From NCBI RefSeq assembly GCF_014645615.1, contig NZ_BMMB01000006.1, forward strand, positions 124,001 to 188,000: 64,000 bases of DNA, written 5' to 3'. The notes under the pieces are model-generated. The model had not been told where the DNA came from. It did no database searches and saw only the letters and a program-made list of their open reading frames with translations. Positions within the stretch are counted from its first letter, which is position 1, and each line of letters begins with the position of its first letter. This document shows positions 40,688 to 49,608 of the stretch, piece after piece. Source of the stretch: Paenibacillus hunanensis (GTDB lineage Bacteria > Bacillota > Bacilli > Paenibacillales > Paenibacillaceae). The translations under genes and the position numbers were made by a program.

Positions 40688-43630
40688 TTACATATCCACG
40701 AGCGATACGTAGTCAGGACGATCCCATTTCCGCTGTACTTCAACGCCATTTTGCGGGTGGCGCTTTTTGTAGCGTGGATTAATTTCCGGTAACGGGTTCA
40801 CGCCTTTGACATTCAGAATTTGCATGCGTACCTTGGTCTGCTTGTACGCTGGTGTATGAGTACGCACATCAACCGCAGAGCCTGTCAGCAGATTGACCGC
40901 TGTCTCGTGGCTAACCGAGTGCATAGGTACATAAATTTCCTGTCCACGCACACGATCTGTAACGACCGCACGCAGCTTGATGGCTCCATATGGAGATTCG
41001 AGACGTACAAGTGTACCATCCTCAACGCCGCGCTCTGCCGCCAGCTCTGGGGACACCTCCACAAATACCTCGGGCAGCTTGCGGTTAATTCCCTGTGACT
41101 TGTTCGTCATATTGCCTTCATGGAAATGTTCCAGCAAGCGACCATTGTTCAGCGTCAGATCGAATTCGGCAGGATATTCAACAGGCGGTACATAGTCCAC
41201 CAGTGAGAAGCGCGCTTTTTTATCCGGGAAATGGAAGCCGTCTGTATACAGAAGCGGCGTATTCGCACCATCGGATGCGCCCCAGTGGAAGCTACCCCAG
41301 CCTTCCAGTACATCATAATCACATTGTGCGAAAAACGGTGTTAGACTCGCCATCTCTGCGAAAATCTCGGATGGATGCGTATAGCCCCAGTCAAAGCCAA
41401 GCTTCTTCGCTAGCTGTGTCGTGATCCACCAGTCTGGCTTGGAATCGCCAAGCGGCTCCAGCACTTGATACAGGCGCTGCACACGGCGTTCGGTATTGGA
41501 GAATGTACCGTCCTTCTCCAGCGATGGAGCGGCTGGCAGGATTACATCTGCAAATTGAGCTGTTTTGGATAGGAATACATCCTGCACGACGAAAAATTCA
41601 AGCTGGGACAGCATCTCATGCACATGATTCACATTCGAGTCGATCCATGCCATATCCTCACCAACCAGATACATTGCCTTCATCTCGCCACGAGCGATAC
41701 CATCCACCATCGCAATATTGTCTTTACCTGGTAATGGTGAGATTGGTACACCGTAAGCCTGTTCAAACTTAGCACGCGCTTCGTCATTCGATACATGCTG
41801 ATAGCCCGGCAGCCATGGTGGCAATGTGCCCATATCGCATGCACCCTGTACATTGTTATGTCCACGCAGTGGGTACGCGCCTGCACCAGGGCGCATATAG
41901 TTGCCTGTAGCGAGCAGCAGATTGGAGATCGCAGCAGATGTATGGGAACCCGCGATATTTTGTGTGACACCCATGCCCCAGCAGATCGCTGTTCCATCGG
42001 CATCGCGAATCATTTCTGCAATGTTGATCAATTCTGCCTGAGCGATACCGGTCACTTCTTCTGCATAAGCGAGCGTATACGGCTCGATCAGCTTTAAATA
42101 ATCCTCATATTGATTCACATGTTGCTGGATAAAGTCTGGCTGATGCCAGCCCTGCTGGATCATATAGTTCGTAATTGCGGTAATCCAGACAAAGTCTGTG
42201 CCCTGCTTTGGACGGATGAACAGATCGGAACGCTCTGCCATCTCATGCTTGCGCAGATCGGCAACAATCAGCTTTTGTCCGTGCAGCTTGTGCGCGCGCT
42301 TGATGCGAGTTGCCAGTACCGGATGACCATCCGCAGGAGCGCAGCCGATCAGAATAACCAGACCTGCCGCAGCGATATCCTTGATTGTGCCTGCGTCACC
42401 ACCGATGCCAACTGTCGACATCAGACCATCGGAAGCTGGAGATTGGCAATAACGGGAGCAGTTATCCACATTGTTCGTCTGGAAAATTTGGCGAGCGAGC
42501 TTCTGGATCACGTAGTTTTCTTCGTTTGTAATTTTGGAGGACGAGATAAAGCCGACTTTATCACTTCCATGCTCATTGCGAATAGCATTCAGGCGGTCAG
42601 CTACATAGGTTAACGCTTCATCCCATGTCGCTTCCACGAATTCTGCACCCTGACGAATGAGTGGCATCGTCAGACGCTGATCACTATTGACGAAGTCCCA
42701 GCCAAATTTCCCTTTCACACAGGTCGAGATGGCATTGACCGGCGCATCATGGGTAGGCTGTACCTTTAGAATTTCGCGACCTTTGGTCCAAACTTCAAAG
42801 GAGCAGCCTACGCCGCAGAAGGTGCAGACTGTTTTCGTTTTGCGTGTGCGTGTATCACGCATTGCCGCTTCAACCTCGGAGATTGCAAAAATACCGCTAT
42901 AACCCGGTTCAACCTCCTTGATCACATCGATCATCGGATTCAGCATATTTTCACCGATACCGGACATAAAGCCAGCCTGACCGAGCATGGATTTCTCCAT
43001 CAGTGCATTACATGGGCAGATCGTAACACATTGTCCGCAGCTTACACAGGATGATTCATTGATCGCTACACCATCATCCCAGACGACACGAGGGCGATCC
43101 GCTTCCCAATCAATGGATAGCGTTTCGTTTACCTGCAAGTTCTGACATACCTCTACACACTGACCGCAGGCGATACACTGGTTCGGATCATAGCGGTAAA
43201 AGGGATGTGACATATCAACTTCGTTGGCAGGTGCCTTGGGCTTGTATGGGTACTTCTGATGCTCGATGCCCATCGCTTCAACGGTATTGTGCAAGGTACA
43301 ATTGCCGTTATTGTTATCGCAAACGGTGCAATACAGCATATGGTTTTCGAGTAGACGATCCATGCCTTCCGTCTGTGCCGCTTTGGCAGAAAGGGAATCG
43401 GTCTGTACGCTCATGCCTGCGGTTACAGGAGTAGAGCAGGCGCGAGTTAGCTTGCCATCGATTTCGACGATACACGTATCGCAGGTCTGAATCGGATCAA
43501 CCTCAGGCACATAGCAGACCTGTGGATGCTGAATCTGTGCTAGATTGATCGCTTGCAGGACGGTCATGCCTGGCTGGGCTTCATAGTCTTGTCCGTTAAT
43601 GATAAGTTTGACGGATGAGGATTCGTTCAT
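40688..43630 (-). CDS. Formate dehydrogenase catalytic subunit (molybdopterin, cysteine type)
   Basis: Oxidises formate to CO2. 980 aa, equivalent to B. subtilis YjgC/YrhE. Order of modules: N-terminal 2Fe-2S ferredoxin fold (C39, C50, C53, C65); a His-Cys [4Fe-4S] site (HMLYCTVCDNNNGNCTLH); two ferredoxin 4Fe-4S clusters (CIACGQCVEVCQ and CVSCGQCVTICPC); then the Mo-bisPGD domain with its own cluster (CTFCGVGCSFEVW), the catalytic cysteine in NCSRYCQSPAS, and the C-terminal molydopterin-binding domain. The catalytic residue is Cys and not selenocysteine. AAGGAG precedes the ATG. The long leader contains a terminator, which suggests transcription attenuation. Electron acceptor not evident. 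Confidence 0.96.
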   Translation of the reverse strand: MNESSSVKLIINGQDYEAQPGMTVLQAINLAQIQHPQVCYVPEVDPIQTCDTCIVEIDGKLTRACSTPVTAGMSVQTDSLSAKAAQTEGMDRLLENHMLYCTVCDNNNGNCTLHNTVEAMGIEHQKYPYKPKAPANEVDMSHPFYRYDPNQCIACGQCVEVCQNLQVNETLSIDWEADRPRVVWDDGVAINESSCVSCGQCVTICPCNALMEKSMLGQAGFMSGIGENMLNPMIDVIKEVEPGYSGIFAISEVEAAMRDTRTRKTKTVCTFCGVGCSFEVWTKGREILKVQPTHDAPVNAISTCVKGKFGWDFVNSDQRLTMPLIRQGAEFVEATWDEALTYVADRLNAIRNEHGSDKVGFISSSKITNEENYVIQKLARQIFQTNNVDNCSRYCQSPASDGLMSTVGIGGDAGTIKDIAAAGLVILIGCAPADGHPVLATRIKRAHKLHGQKLIVADLRKHEMAERSDLFIRPKQGTDFVWITAITNYMIQQGWHQPDFIQQHVNQYEDYLKLIEPYTLAYAEEVTGIAQAELINIAEMIRDADGTAICWGMGVTQNIAGSHTSAAISNLLLATGNYMRPGAGAYPLRGHNNVQGACDMGTLPPWLPGYQHVSNDEARAKFEQAYGVPISPLPGKDNIAMVDGIARGEMKAMYLVGEDMAWIDSNVNHVHEMLSQLEFFVVQDVFLSKTAQFADVILPAAPSLEKDGTFSNTERRVQRLYQVLEPLGDSKPDWWITTQLAKKLGFDWGYTHPSEIFAEMASLTPFFAQCDYDVLEGWGSFHWGASDGANTPLLYTDGFHFPDKKARFSLVDYVPPVEYPAEFDLTLNNGRLLEHFHEGNMTNKSQGINRKLPEVFVEVSPELAAERGVEDGTLVRLESPYGAIKLRAVVTDRVRGQEIYVPMHSVSHETAVNLLTGSAVDVRTHTPAYKQTKVRMQILNVKGVNPLPEINPRYKKRHPQNGVEVQRKWDRPDYVSLVDM

Positions 43631-43691
43631 GTGGAGACTCCTTCGTTATCAATTTGCAGGTGCATTATCGGGTTCGGGGTGAAAACGGCAT

Positions 43692-43748
43692 AAAAAAACT
43701 CCACCTTAAAGTCGACGCCTGGATCAGGCAGCAAGTTTAAAGTGGAGT
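43692..43748 (-). terminator. Intrinsic terminator inside the fdhF leader (attenuator)
   Basis: Minus strand ACTCCACTTTAAA ... TTTAAGGTGGAGT with an inner GCCTG/CAGGC hairpin, followed by TTTTTTT. It lies between the predicted fdhF start of transcription (~43807) and the start codon (43630), so read-through must be controlled for fdhF to be expressed. Confidence 0.8.
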
Positions 43749-43790
43749 AATCCGTTAGCAATGACATACTAACCAATCAACCCAAAATCA

Positions 43791-43806
43791 TTGACAATCA
43801 TGTGAC
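43791..43806. promoter_or_regulatory. Possible operator shared with the formate channel gene
   Basis: TTGACAATCATGTGAC matches 13 of 16 bases of the site upstream of the formate/nitrite channel gene (reverse strand TTGTCAATATTGTGAC, at 46386-46401). It covers the predicted fdhF transcription start, a place typical for repressor binding. Confidence 0.45.
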
Positions 43807-43813
43807 TAAAAAT

Positions 43814-43841
43814 ATTATACTCCTCCTGTAAAGAAATTCAA
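43814..43841 (-). promoter_or_regulatory. Promoter of fdhF
   Basis: Minus strand -35 TTGAAT (43836-43841), 16-base spacer, -10 TATAAT (43814-43819). Confidence 0.7.
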
Positions 43842-43983
43842 GACACAACTTGTTCAAACTTAACATGATAGGTGATACACAAGTCGTAAATCTTCAGAAA
43901 ATAAAGCAACACTTGAATTTCAGAGGATCAGGTGTATGATCATTAACGTACTGTTGAGCAACAACAGGCAGGGAGGAACGGCG

Positions 43984-44331
43984 ATGAAAAAAGAGGCAGC
44001 ATTTAACGAGATTGTACGTAAAGTGCGTAAGGATACATTTGGCAAAGGGCCGGAGCGCATTCATACGACCTTTGTTGATAATATGGCTATTACGAAGATG
44101 TGGGGCAATTTTACACCGACAGAGAAATTTATTGCCGGGACGGCAGAGGGCAAGGAGATGGTGCACCGCGCACGTACTCAAATGGTGCAGAAGCTATATG
44201 AGCAGCATGTACCGGACGGAATGGAGGAGCTATGCGGTTCAAAGCTTCAACATCTGTTTACCGATATTAAAGTGGAGGATGATTTTGCCATCTCCGTGTT
44301 TGTGTTTGAAAAAAATATTGAACAGGGATGA
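43984..44331 (+). CDS. DUF2294 domain-containing protein
   Basis: 115 aa, soluble. It shows the DUF2294 pattern: KVRKDTFGKGPERIHTTFVD, then FTPTEKFIAGTAEGKEMVHR and a C-terminal VFVFEKNI block. The family often lies beside formate dehydrogenase or molybdopterin genes in Bacilli; its function is unknown. GGGAGG seven bases before the ATG at 43984 (MKKEAAFN) sets the start, and the frame upstream to 43936 is not used. It is followed within four bases by fdhD, so the two are translationally linked. Confidence 0.88.
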   Translation: MKKEAAFNEIVRKVRKDTFGKGPERIHTTFVDNMAITKMWGNFTPTEKFIAGTAEGKEMVHRARTQMVQKLYEQHVPDGMEELCGSKLQHLFTDIKVEDDFAISVFVFEKNIEQG

Positions 44332-44335
44332 TATC

Positions 44336-45163
44336 ATGGACGCGGAGTTTAAGCAGCAACGCACAATGATCCGCTATGAAGGCGGACGATTCGAGGAAAA
44401 GCAGGATCTAGTCGTATCGGAGCAGCCGATTACCGTCAAGGTGAATGGTGAGGAGTTTGTCACACTTGTATGCACACCCGAATATGTGGAGGATATGACG
44501 ATTGGCTTTCTCGCATCAGAAGGTGTGATCCAGCGATATAGCGATATCAATGAGCTGTGGATGCAGGAAGAGGAAGGCTTTGTGCATGTGCGTACGGATC
44601 GCTGGAAGCCACAGCATCGACAGCTATTCACCAAGCGGTATATTACATCCTGCTGTGGAACAAGCCGTCAGGGGTTTGTTTTTTTCAACGATGCACGTAC
44701 AGCGAAGCGGATGGATGAAGTTAGAGTACAGCTTACTTTTCAGCAATGCTTTGCGCTGATGGATGAGGTGCAGCAGCAGAGTGAGCTATTCAAGCAGACC
44801 GGTGGTGTACACACGGCGGCATTATGCGATCCAGATGGAGTGGTACTCGCTCGTAGCGATATCGGTCGTCACAACGCACTGGACAAAATTTACGGCTGGT
44901 GTCTGAAAAATGATATGAATCCACAGGGGAAAATTATCGCCTTTAGCGGACGGATTTCCTCGGAAATTTTGACCAAGGTATCGAAGATTGGCTGTGAGGT
45001 TATTTTATCCAAGTCGGCACCGACTGAGCTGGCGCTTGATCTGGCAGATCATCTTGGCATTACGACAGTAGGCTTTATCCGCGGCGACAGCTGTAATGTG
45101 TATACACATCCTCAGCGTTTGAAAGAATATGCGGACAAGCAGGAAAGCACTGTGTTATTCTAA
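44336..45163 (+). CDS. fdhD: Formate dehydrogenase accessory sulfurtransferase FdhD
   Basis: Transfers sulfur from a cysteine desulfurase to the molybdenum cofactor of formate dehydrogenase, which is needed for its activity. 275 aa. The reactive loop Cys pair is seen in ITSCCGTSRQGF; other family blocks are TGGVHTAALCDPDG, ARSDIGRHNALDKIYG and AFSGRISSEILTKVSKIGCE. The ATG at 44336 begins right after the DUF2294 stop, with AGGGATGA just upstream; a much longer frame from 44012 overlaps DUF2294 and is rejected. It serves the divergent fdhF gene. Confidence 0.96.
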   Translation: MDAEFKQQRTMIRYEGGRFEEKQDLVVSEQPITVKVNGEEFVTLVCTPEYVEDMTIGFLASEGVIQRYSDINELWMQEEEGFVHVRTDRWKPQHRQLFTKRYITSCCGTSRQGFVFFNDARTAKRMDEVRVQLTFQQCFALMDEVQQQSELFKQTGGVHTAALCDPDGVVLARSDIGRHNALDKIYGWCLKNDMNPQGKIIAFSGRISSEILTKVSKIGCEVILSKSAPTELALDLADHLGITTVGFIRGDSCNVYTHPQRLKEYADKQESTVLF

Positions 45164-45282
45164 AAGGAATCACTTTCAGGCGATATCGCCCTGAATCGCC
45201 GGCGCAATGACGCGTCTGGCTGAGGCAGGCGGTAGGCGCCTTATTATATATCGGGCATGGAGCGAGGATTGGAGGAGAGACG

Positions 45283-46296
45283 ATGGCTATCTATGATCAG
45301 CATAACCGTATCATGCGGGATTTACGGATCTCCGTCACAGACCGCTGTAATTTCCGTTGTCGGTATTGTATGCCGGAGGAGATTTTCGGCAAGGACTATG
45401 CTTTTTTGTCCAATGAGCATGTGCTGAGTGAGGAAGAGATTGGGCGTATGGCAGCGATCTTCGTTGGACTCGGCACGCAAAAGCTGCGCATTACAGGCGG
45501 CGAGCCGCTACTGCGCAAGGATCTTGCTAGCATTATTGAGCGATTGTCGTCACTCGGGGCAGAGGATCTATCGCTGACAACGAATGGCAGTCTGCTTGCA
45601 CGTAAGGCAACCGAGCTGAAGGCAGCCGGACTACACCGGATTACGGTCAGTCTGGACAGCCTGGAGGACGATCTATTCCTGAAAATGAATGGTGGACGCA
45701 GCCGCGTGAAGCCTGTGCTGGAAGGCATTGATGCCGCGGCAGCAGCTGGATTATCGGTCAAGGTCAATATGGTCGTTCAGCGTGGCTTTAATGAGGATGC
45801 CGTCGTACCGATGGTGAATTATTTCCGAGAGCGCGGTCATATTTTGCGCCTGGTTGAATATATGGATGTAGGGAATACGAATGGCTGGAATCGGGAGCAT
45901 GTGGTCAGTAAGCAGGAACTACTGGATCGGATCGGCGAGCATTGGCCGCTGGAAGCGATGGCGCCGAACTATGCTGGAGAGGTAGCGACACGTTATCGTT
46001 TTACCGATGGTAAAGGGGAGGTTGGCTTTATCTCGTCCGTAACTGAAGCCTTCTGCGGCTCCTGTACACGAGCGCGATTATCGGCAGAGGGCAAGCTGTA
46101 TACATGCTTGTTTGCGACCAAGGGGCATGATCTGCGCGCCCTGCTACGCTCCGATATGACTGATGCAGAGCTTGCACAGCATGTATCCGATATCTGGAAT
46201 GGTCGACATGATCGATATTCACTGGATCGCGGAACTGAAGCAGCGCCAGATCGTCAGGGTGGCAGCAAGGTTGAGATGTCTCATATTGGCGGATAA
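45283..46296 (+). CDS. moaA: GTP 3',8-cyclase MoaA
   Basis: Radical-SAM enzyme for the first step of molybdopterin synthesis, converting GTP to 3',8-cyclo-7,8-dihydro-GTP. 337 aa. N-terminal radical-SAM cluster CNFRCRYCMP, SAM-binding LRITGGEPLLRKDL, C-terminal cluster region VTEAFCGSCTRARLSAEGKLY and the normal C-terminus MSHIGG (the double glycine is essential in known enzymes). GGAGGAG precedes the ATG. It lies in the formate module, although the other mo genes are not in the window, so it may be a dedicated copy. Confidence 0.97.
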   Translation: MAIYDQHNRIMRDLRISVTDRCNFRCRYCMPEEIFGKDYAFLSNEHVLSEEEIGRMAAIFVGLGTQKLRITGGEPLLRKDLASIIERLSSLGAEDLSLTTNGSLLARKATELKAAGLHRITVSLDSLEDDLFLKMNGGRSRVKPVLEGIDAAAAAGLSVKVNMVVQRGFNEDAVVPMVNYFRERGHILRLVEYMDVGNTNGWNREHVVSKQELLDRIGEHWPLEAMAPNYAGEVATRYRFTDGKGEVGFISSVTEAFCGSCTRARLSAEGKLYTCLFATKGHDLRALLRSDMTDAELAQHVSDIWNGRHDRYSLDRGTEAAPDRQGGSKVEMSHIGG

Positions 46297-46355
46297 ATCT
46301 GGAAAGCAAGCCCTTCAGCAGGTAATGAAAATAACAGCTATACGATAGCAATGGA

Positions 46356-46386
46356 AAATAGAGGGCGATTGCCTTCTATTTTTTTG
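46356..46386 (+). terminator. Terminator of the DUF2294-fdhD-moaA unit
   Basis: AATAGAGGGC / GCCTTCTATT with loop GATT (one G-U pair) and a run of seven T. Confidence 0.85.
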
Positions 46387-46401
46387 TCACAATATTGACA
46401 A
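46384..46401. promoter_or_regulatory. Inverted repeat upstream of the channel gene
   Basis: TTGTCA-CAATAT-TGACAA, perfect six-base arms with a six-base spacer, partly overlapping the preceding T-run. The spacing is that of CRP/FNR- and Rex-type sites, but the half-site is not the consensus of either. A related site lies at the fdhF promoter. Confidence 0.5.
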
Positions 46402-46736
46402 ATAAAAGGTAGTCCATTACTCTTAGAAAGCAGCTAAAGCTGGCTTGGAGCGGATTCATGTATTGTCTCGGCTCTAAGCGTGAATGCAATACCGTTGATT
46501 GATGACCTTATACGTGAAAATGTAAGGGAATTAACCAGCATTACCGGTTCCTCTGTATGTTATGACACATGTCTTATGTCAGCAGGATGAGGGCTTGTTA
46601 TGGTGGTTTTTTGTGCTGTAATGATTCGCTGTTTGGCATTGCAATCTGGCGCCGGAAATGTAATCACAATGAGCGAGTCCCTGTCTGCACACAACCGTAT
46701 GCTAACAACGAAGATGACATGGATGGAGGATATACA

Positions 46737-47612
46737 ATGGCTTATTATACACCGCAGGAAATTATGAAGATGTCCGCTGAGGTTGGCTTGAAAAAATCCA
46801 AGCTGCCAGTATGGACGGTACTGATTCTTGGTTTTCTGGGCGGAGCCTTTATTTCACTAGGATTTCTCGCGGATATTCGCGTAATCGGAACTGCTCCCAA
46901 GGAGCTTGGCTCGATCGCTGGATTTTTCGGAGCAGCTGTATTTCCAGTTGGCTTGATGCTGACTGTACTGGCAGGAGCAGAGCTTCTGACGGGTAATATG
47001 ATGACAATGGCTGCGGCACTATTTTCCAAAAAGATCGGTATTGCTCAATTGCTGAAAAACTGGGTGCTGGTACTCGTTTCTAACTTTGTCGGTGCCATTG
47101 CAGTTGCCTACTTTTTCGGGCATGTGGTTGGACTGGTAGAAGGAGATTTTCTCGCGAAAACACTGTCGATCGCACATGCCAAAGTTCACGATGGTTTTGT
47201 GGAATCCTTTATATCAGCGATTGGCTGTAACTGGCTCGTTTGTCTTGCCGTCTGGATTGCTTATGGCAGTAAAGATTCGTTTGGCAAATTTGCAGGCATC
47301 TGGTTCCCGATCATGGCGTTTGTCGCGATTGGCTTCCAGCACGTTGTAGCTAACATGTTCATCATTCCGGCAGCGATTTTTGCAGGCTCGGACATTACAT
47401 GGCTTCAATATATCGAGAACTTTGTACCTGTATTTCTCGGTAATGTTGTCGGGGGTTCGATCTTTGTCGGACTGGCGTATTTCCTGGCTTACCGTCATAC
47501 CTTTGATAGCGCGGCAGCTCCAGTGGAACAGACCACAGCAACGACGGCTTCGGCTTCTGCACGAGCGATTCCAGACGCTAACTTGAATAATACGCGTGCA
47601 GTGAAGCACTAA
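46737..47612 (+). CDS. Formate/nitrite transporter (FNT) family channel
   Basis: 291 aa pentameric membrane channel with six hydrophobic segments. FNT blocks are clear: GGAFISLGFLADIRVIG, ELLTGNMMTMAAALFSKKIG, the central-gate region SFISAIGCNWLVCLAVWIAY and GFQHVVANMFIIPAAIFAGS with the conserved His. GGAGG seven bases before the ATG at 46737 sets the start. Because it stands next to fdhF, fdhD and moaA, formate is the likely substrate (compare B. subtilis YrhG, near yrhE and yrhD). The last ~40 residues are a hydrophilic tail. Confidence 0.94.
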   Translation: MAYYTPQEIMKMSAEVGLKKSKLPVWTVLILGFLGGAFISLGFLADIRVIGTAPKELGSIAGFFGAAVFPVGLMLTVLAGAELLTGNMMTMAAALFSKKIGIAQLLKNWVLVLVSNFVGAIAVAYFFGHVVGLVEGDFLAKTLSIAHAKVHDGFVESFISAIGCNWLVCLAVWIAYGSKDSFGKFAGIWFPIMAFVAIGFQHVVANMFIIPAAIFAGSDITWLQYIENFVPVFLGNVVGGSIFVGLAYFLAYRHTFDSAAAPVEQTTATTASASARAIPDANLNNTRAVKH

Positions 47613-47698
47613 ACCATCATCCTTTTTATCAAAAGGGAACGATGACATGATCGACGATAGGTTTAGGCTTCTCTATACAATAAAGCACAACAGTTAAT

Positions 47699-47739
47699 CA
47701 AAAATCCCCGTTTCTGAAATTCAGAGAACGGGGATTTTT
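47699..47739. terminator. Bidirectional terminator
   Basis: AAAAATCCCCGTT-TCTG / CAGA-GAACGGGGATTTTT with loop AAATT. It separates the channel gene from the convergent chemoreceptor gene and has T-runs both ways. Confidence 0.92.
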
Positions 47740-47778
47740 CTGTTGCAGATATTCATGTGTTACGACTTATTTTAAAAG

Positions 47779-49566
47779 TTAAACAGCGTGCTTATCTGTT
47801 GGAATGCTGTCAGACGCTTCTTCGTTACTACCTGCATCGTTAGATGTTACGGGAGTAAGTGGTGACACCGAAGCGGGCGATACAGAGGACTCGCTACCAG
47901 ACGCAGCATGCTCATCCAGCTGGAAGCGATCAAGCTCATGATGCATTTCGCCGCGAATTTGACGAAGCTGCTTCACCTGCTCGCTCGACTGCTGGAAGGC
48001 ATGGCGCTGCTCGACGGTGGAAGCAGTAATCTCCTGACTACCTGCCGCAGACTGTTCGGTAATGGCACTAATATTTTCAATCGCTTGCTGTACCTGATTA
48101 CTCAGCTCATGCGAGCTTTGCATATCGTCAGACAGGCGATGAATATGTGAAGCAATCTGCTGAATTTGCTGACTGATCTCGGCAAAGGAGGCATCGGTAA
48201 GCACGGTTGCCTGTTCCTGCTGTACAAACAGATCTACGCTGTTCGTGACGGAGGCATGCACCTGACCTACCGCTGAGGTGATTGCTTCGACCGCTGCGAA
48301 GATTTGACGTGCAGCTTGAACGGATTGATCGGCCAGCTTCTTCACTTCACCAGCTACGACCGCAAAGCCACGTCCAGCATCGCCAGCGCGAGCCGCTTCA
48401 ATAGAAGCATTCAGGGACAACAGATTCGTTTGCGATGCGATATCGGATACGAGCTGCGTCATGCTGGCGATCTGTCCAGCATTTTGCTCCAGTGATTGTA
48501 CGGTTTGTTGCAATTCACTCATCGCTTGACGGTTATTCGTTACGATCGCGAGCTGTTGCTGCATACGGCTGCTGCCTTCCTGAATCGAACGTAATACTTC
48601 ATTGCTATAAGCGGCTGATTCGGATGTCGTTTCCAGATTAGAGCGGAATTTATCCTGCATCTGATCGACAACTTCAACTGTTACGCTCAGATCCTCAGCA
48701 ATCTTCTGACTACCTACCGCCAGCTCCTCAATCGATTGAGCAACCTGACTTACGATATCCTGCATCCGATCATTACTACGATCAATATCCTGTGCCATAT
48801 CGTCTACACGGTTACCCGCCTGGCCAATGGAGCTGACGATACTGCGCAGATTAGCAATCATCTGGTGGAACGCACGATTCAGCTCGTCCAGCTCATCGCG
48901 TCCTTTGGCTGCCTGTAGCTTCACAGTCAGGTCGCCACCTGCGATACGCTGCGCTGCATCGGTCAATACCTGAGTACGACGTGCCAGTTGTCTTGCTGTA
49001 TAGGTATTGAAAATACCTACAGCAATAACGAGGATGATCGCGCCTACGAGTGCGATTTGCCATGTTAGCGTGATGCTAGAGGTCAGCTCGGTAGTATAAT
49101 TTTGATAGTCTGCTTTGGTTTGCAATTTCAGCAGGTAGACATCGTTTTGAATACCTTCGATTCGAATGCTCTCACGTTTGGCATCGGCACCATTCTGATT
49201 TTGCATCGCGGTTGTGCTGGCTGTAGCGAGCTGCTTGAATTTGTTCTGAACCCGAGCCAGCAGCTGTGTTTCTGCGGGAGTAGGTAAGCCAGCTGCTTGT
49301 AGCGTATCCAACGTTGTTTGTACTTTTGTCAGCTGTTTCTCTACAATTGAACGATTACTTTCCGATATAGAAAAGGAATAGTTGTTCAGCGCCTGACCGG
49401 TGGACACCAGATCACTGTCCAGCTGCTGTACATTCAGCATATTAGGCACCAGATCGCTCGTTTGTGCGTTGATACTTAATAGCTGGAAGATGATATAACC
49501 GACCAGTATGAGCGAAGCGAGTAGCGAGATGAGCGCATTTCGCACCAGTTTTCCTTGTAATTTCAT
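47779..49566 (-). CDS. Transmembrane methyl-accepting chemotaxis protein
   Basis: 595 aa. TM1 at about residues 11-31, an extracellular four-helix-bundle-like domain of ~135 residues, TM2 at about 168-190, HAMP (~190-245), then the cytoplasmic signalling domain with the conserved hairpin (IASQTNLLSLNASIEAARAG followed by DAGRGFAVVAGEVKKLADQ). The C-terminal ~40 residues are Ser/Pro-rich. GGAGG is nine bases upstream of the ATG. It starts 43 bases after the BMP-type lipoprotein gene; both are presumably read from the SigD-like promoter at 50663-50689. The lipoprotein may present the ligand to this receptor. Confidence 0.94.
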   Translation of the reverse strand: MKLQGKLVRNALISLLASLILVGYIIFQLLSINAQTSDLVPNMLNVQQLDSDLVSTGQALNNYSFSISESNRSIVEKQLTKVQTTLDTLQAAGLPTPAETQLLARVQNKFKQLATASTTAMQNQNGADAKRESIRIEGIQNDVYLLKLQTKADYQNYTTELTSSITLTWQIALVGAIILVIAVGIFNTYTARQLARRTQVLTDAAQRIAGGDLTVKLQAAKGRDELDELNRAFHQMIANLRSIVSSIGQAGNRVDDMAQDIDRSNDRMQDIVSQVAQSIEELAVGSQKIAEDLSVTVEVVDQMQDKFRSNLETTSESAAYSNEVLRSIQEGSSRMQQQLAIVTNNRQAMSELQQTVQSLEQNAGQIASMTQLVSDIASQTNLLSLNASIEAARAGDAGRGFAVVAGEVKKLADQSVQAARQIFAAVEAITSAVGQVHASVTNSVDLFVQQEQATVLTDASFAEISQQIQQIASHIHRLSDDMQSSHELSNQVQQAIENISAITEQSAAGSQEITASTVEQRHAFQQSSEQVKQLRQIRGEMHHELDRFQLDEHAASGSESSVSPASVSPLTPVTSNDAGSNEEASDSIPTDKHAV

Positions 49567-49608
49567 GGGGGATTTCCTCCAGTAGTTAAAAAGTAAGGGC
49601 CGTGCGAA

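Larger units (their letters stand above)
43631..43983. other. Divergent regulatory region of the formate module
   Basis: Holds, for fdhF on the minus strand, a promoter, a possible operator at the transcription start, an upstream GTTAG/CTAAC hairpin and an intrinsic terminator before the start codon. No separate promoter for the DUF2294 side could be fixed. Confidence 0.65.
46297..46736. other. Intergenic region upstream of the formate/nitrite channel
   Basis: Contains the moaA terminator and an 18-base inverted repeat. An upstream extension of the channel frame to 46569 covers the right half but is not protein-like. No other gene seen. Confidence 0.5.

Noticed and set aside
42459..42480. 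Possible selenocysteine site in FdhF.
   Set aside because: The catalytic position is an ordinary Cys codon (NCSRYCQS); there is no in-frame TGA in the gene.
43631..43806. Molybdenum-cofactor (Moco) riboswitch in the fdhF leader.
   Set aside because: The leader is short (about 110 bases to the terminator end) and I could not find the conserved Moco core; only the terminator and an upstream hairpin are supported.
44012..44335. Long N-terminal extension of the fdhD frame (start at 44012).
   Set aside because: It overlaps the DUF2294 gene, translates to non-family sequence, and a proper ATG with a ribosome binding site follows right after the DUF2294 stop.
46569..46736. 56-codon N-terminal extension of the formate/nitrite channel.
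   Set aside because: Not protein-like, no ribosome binding site; the ATG at 46737 has a strong one and matches family length.
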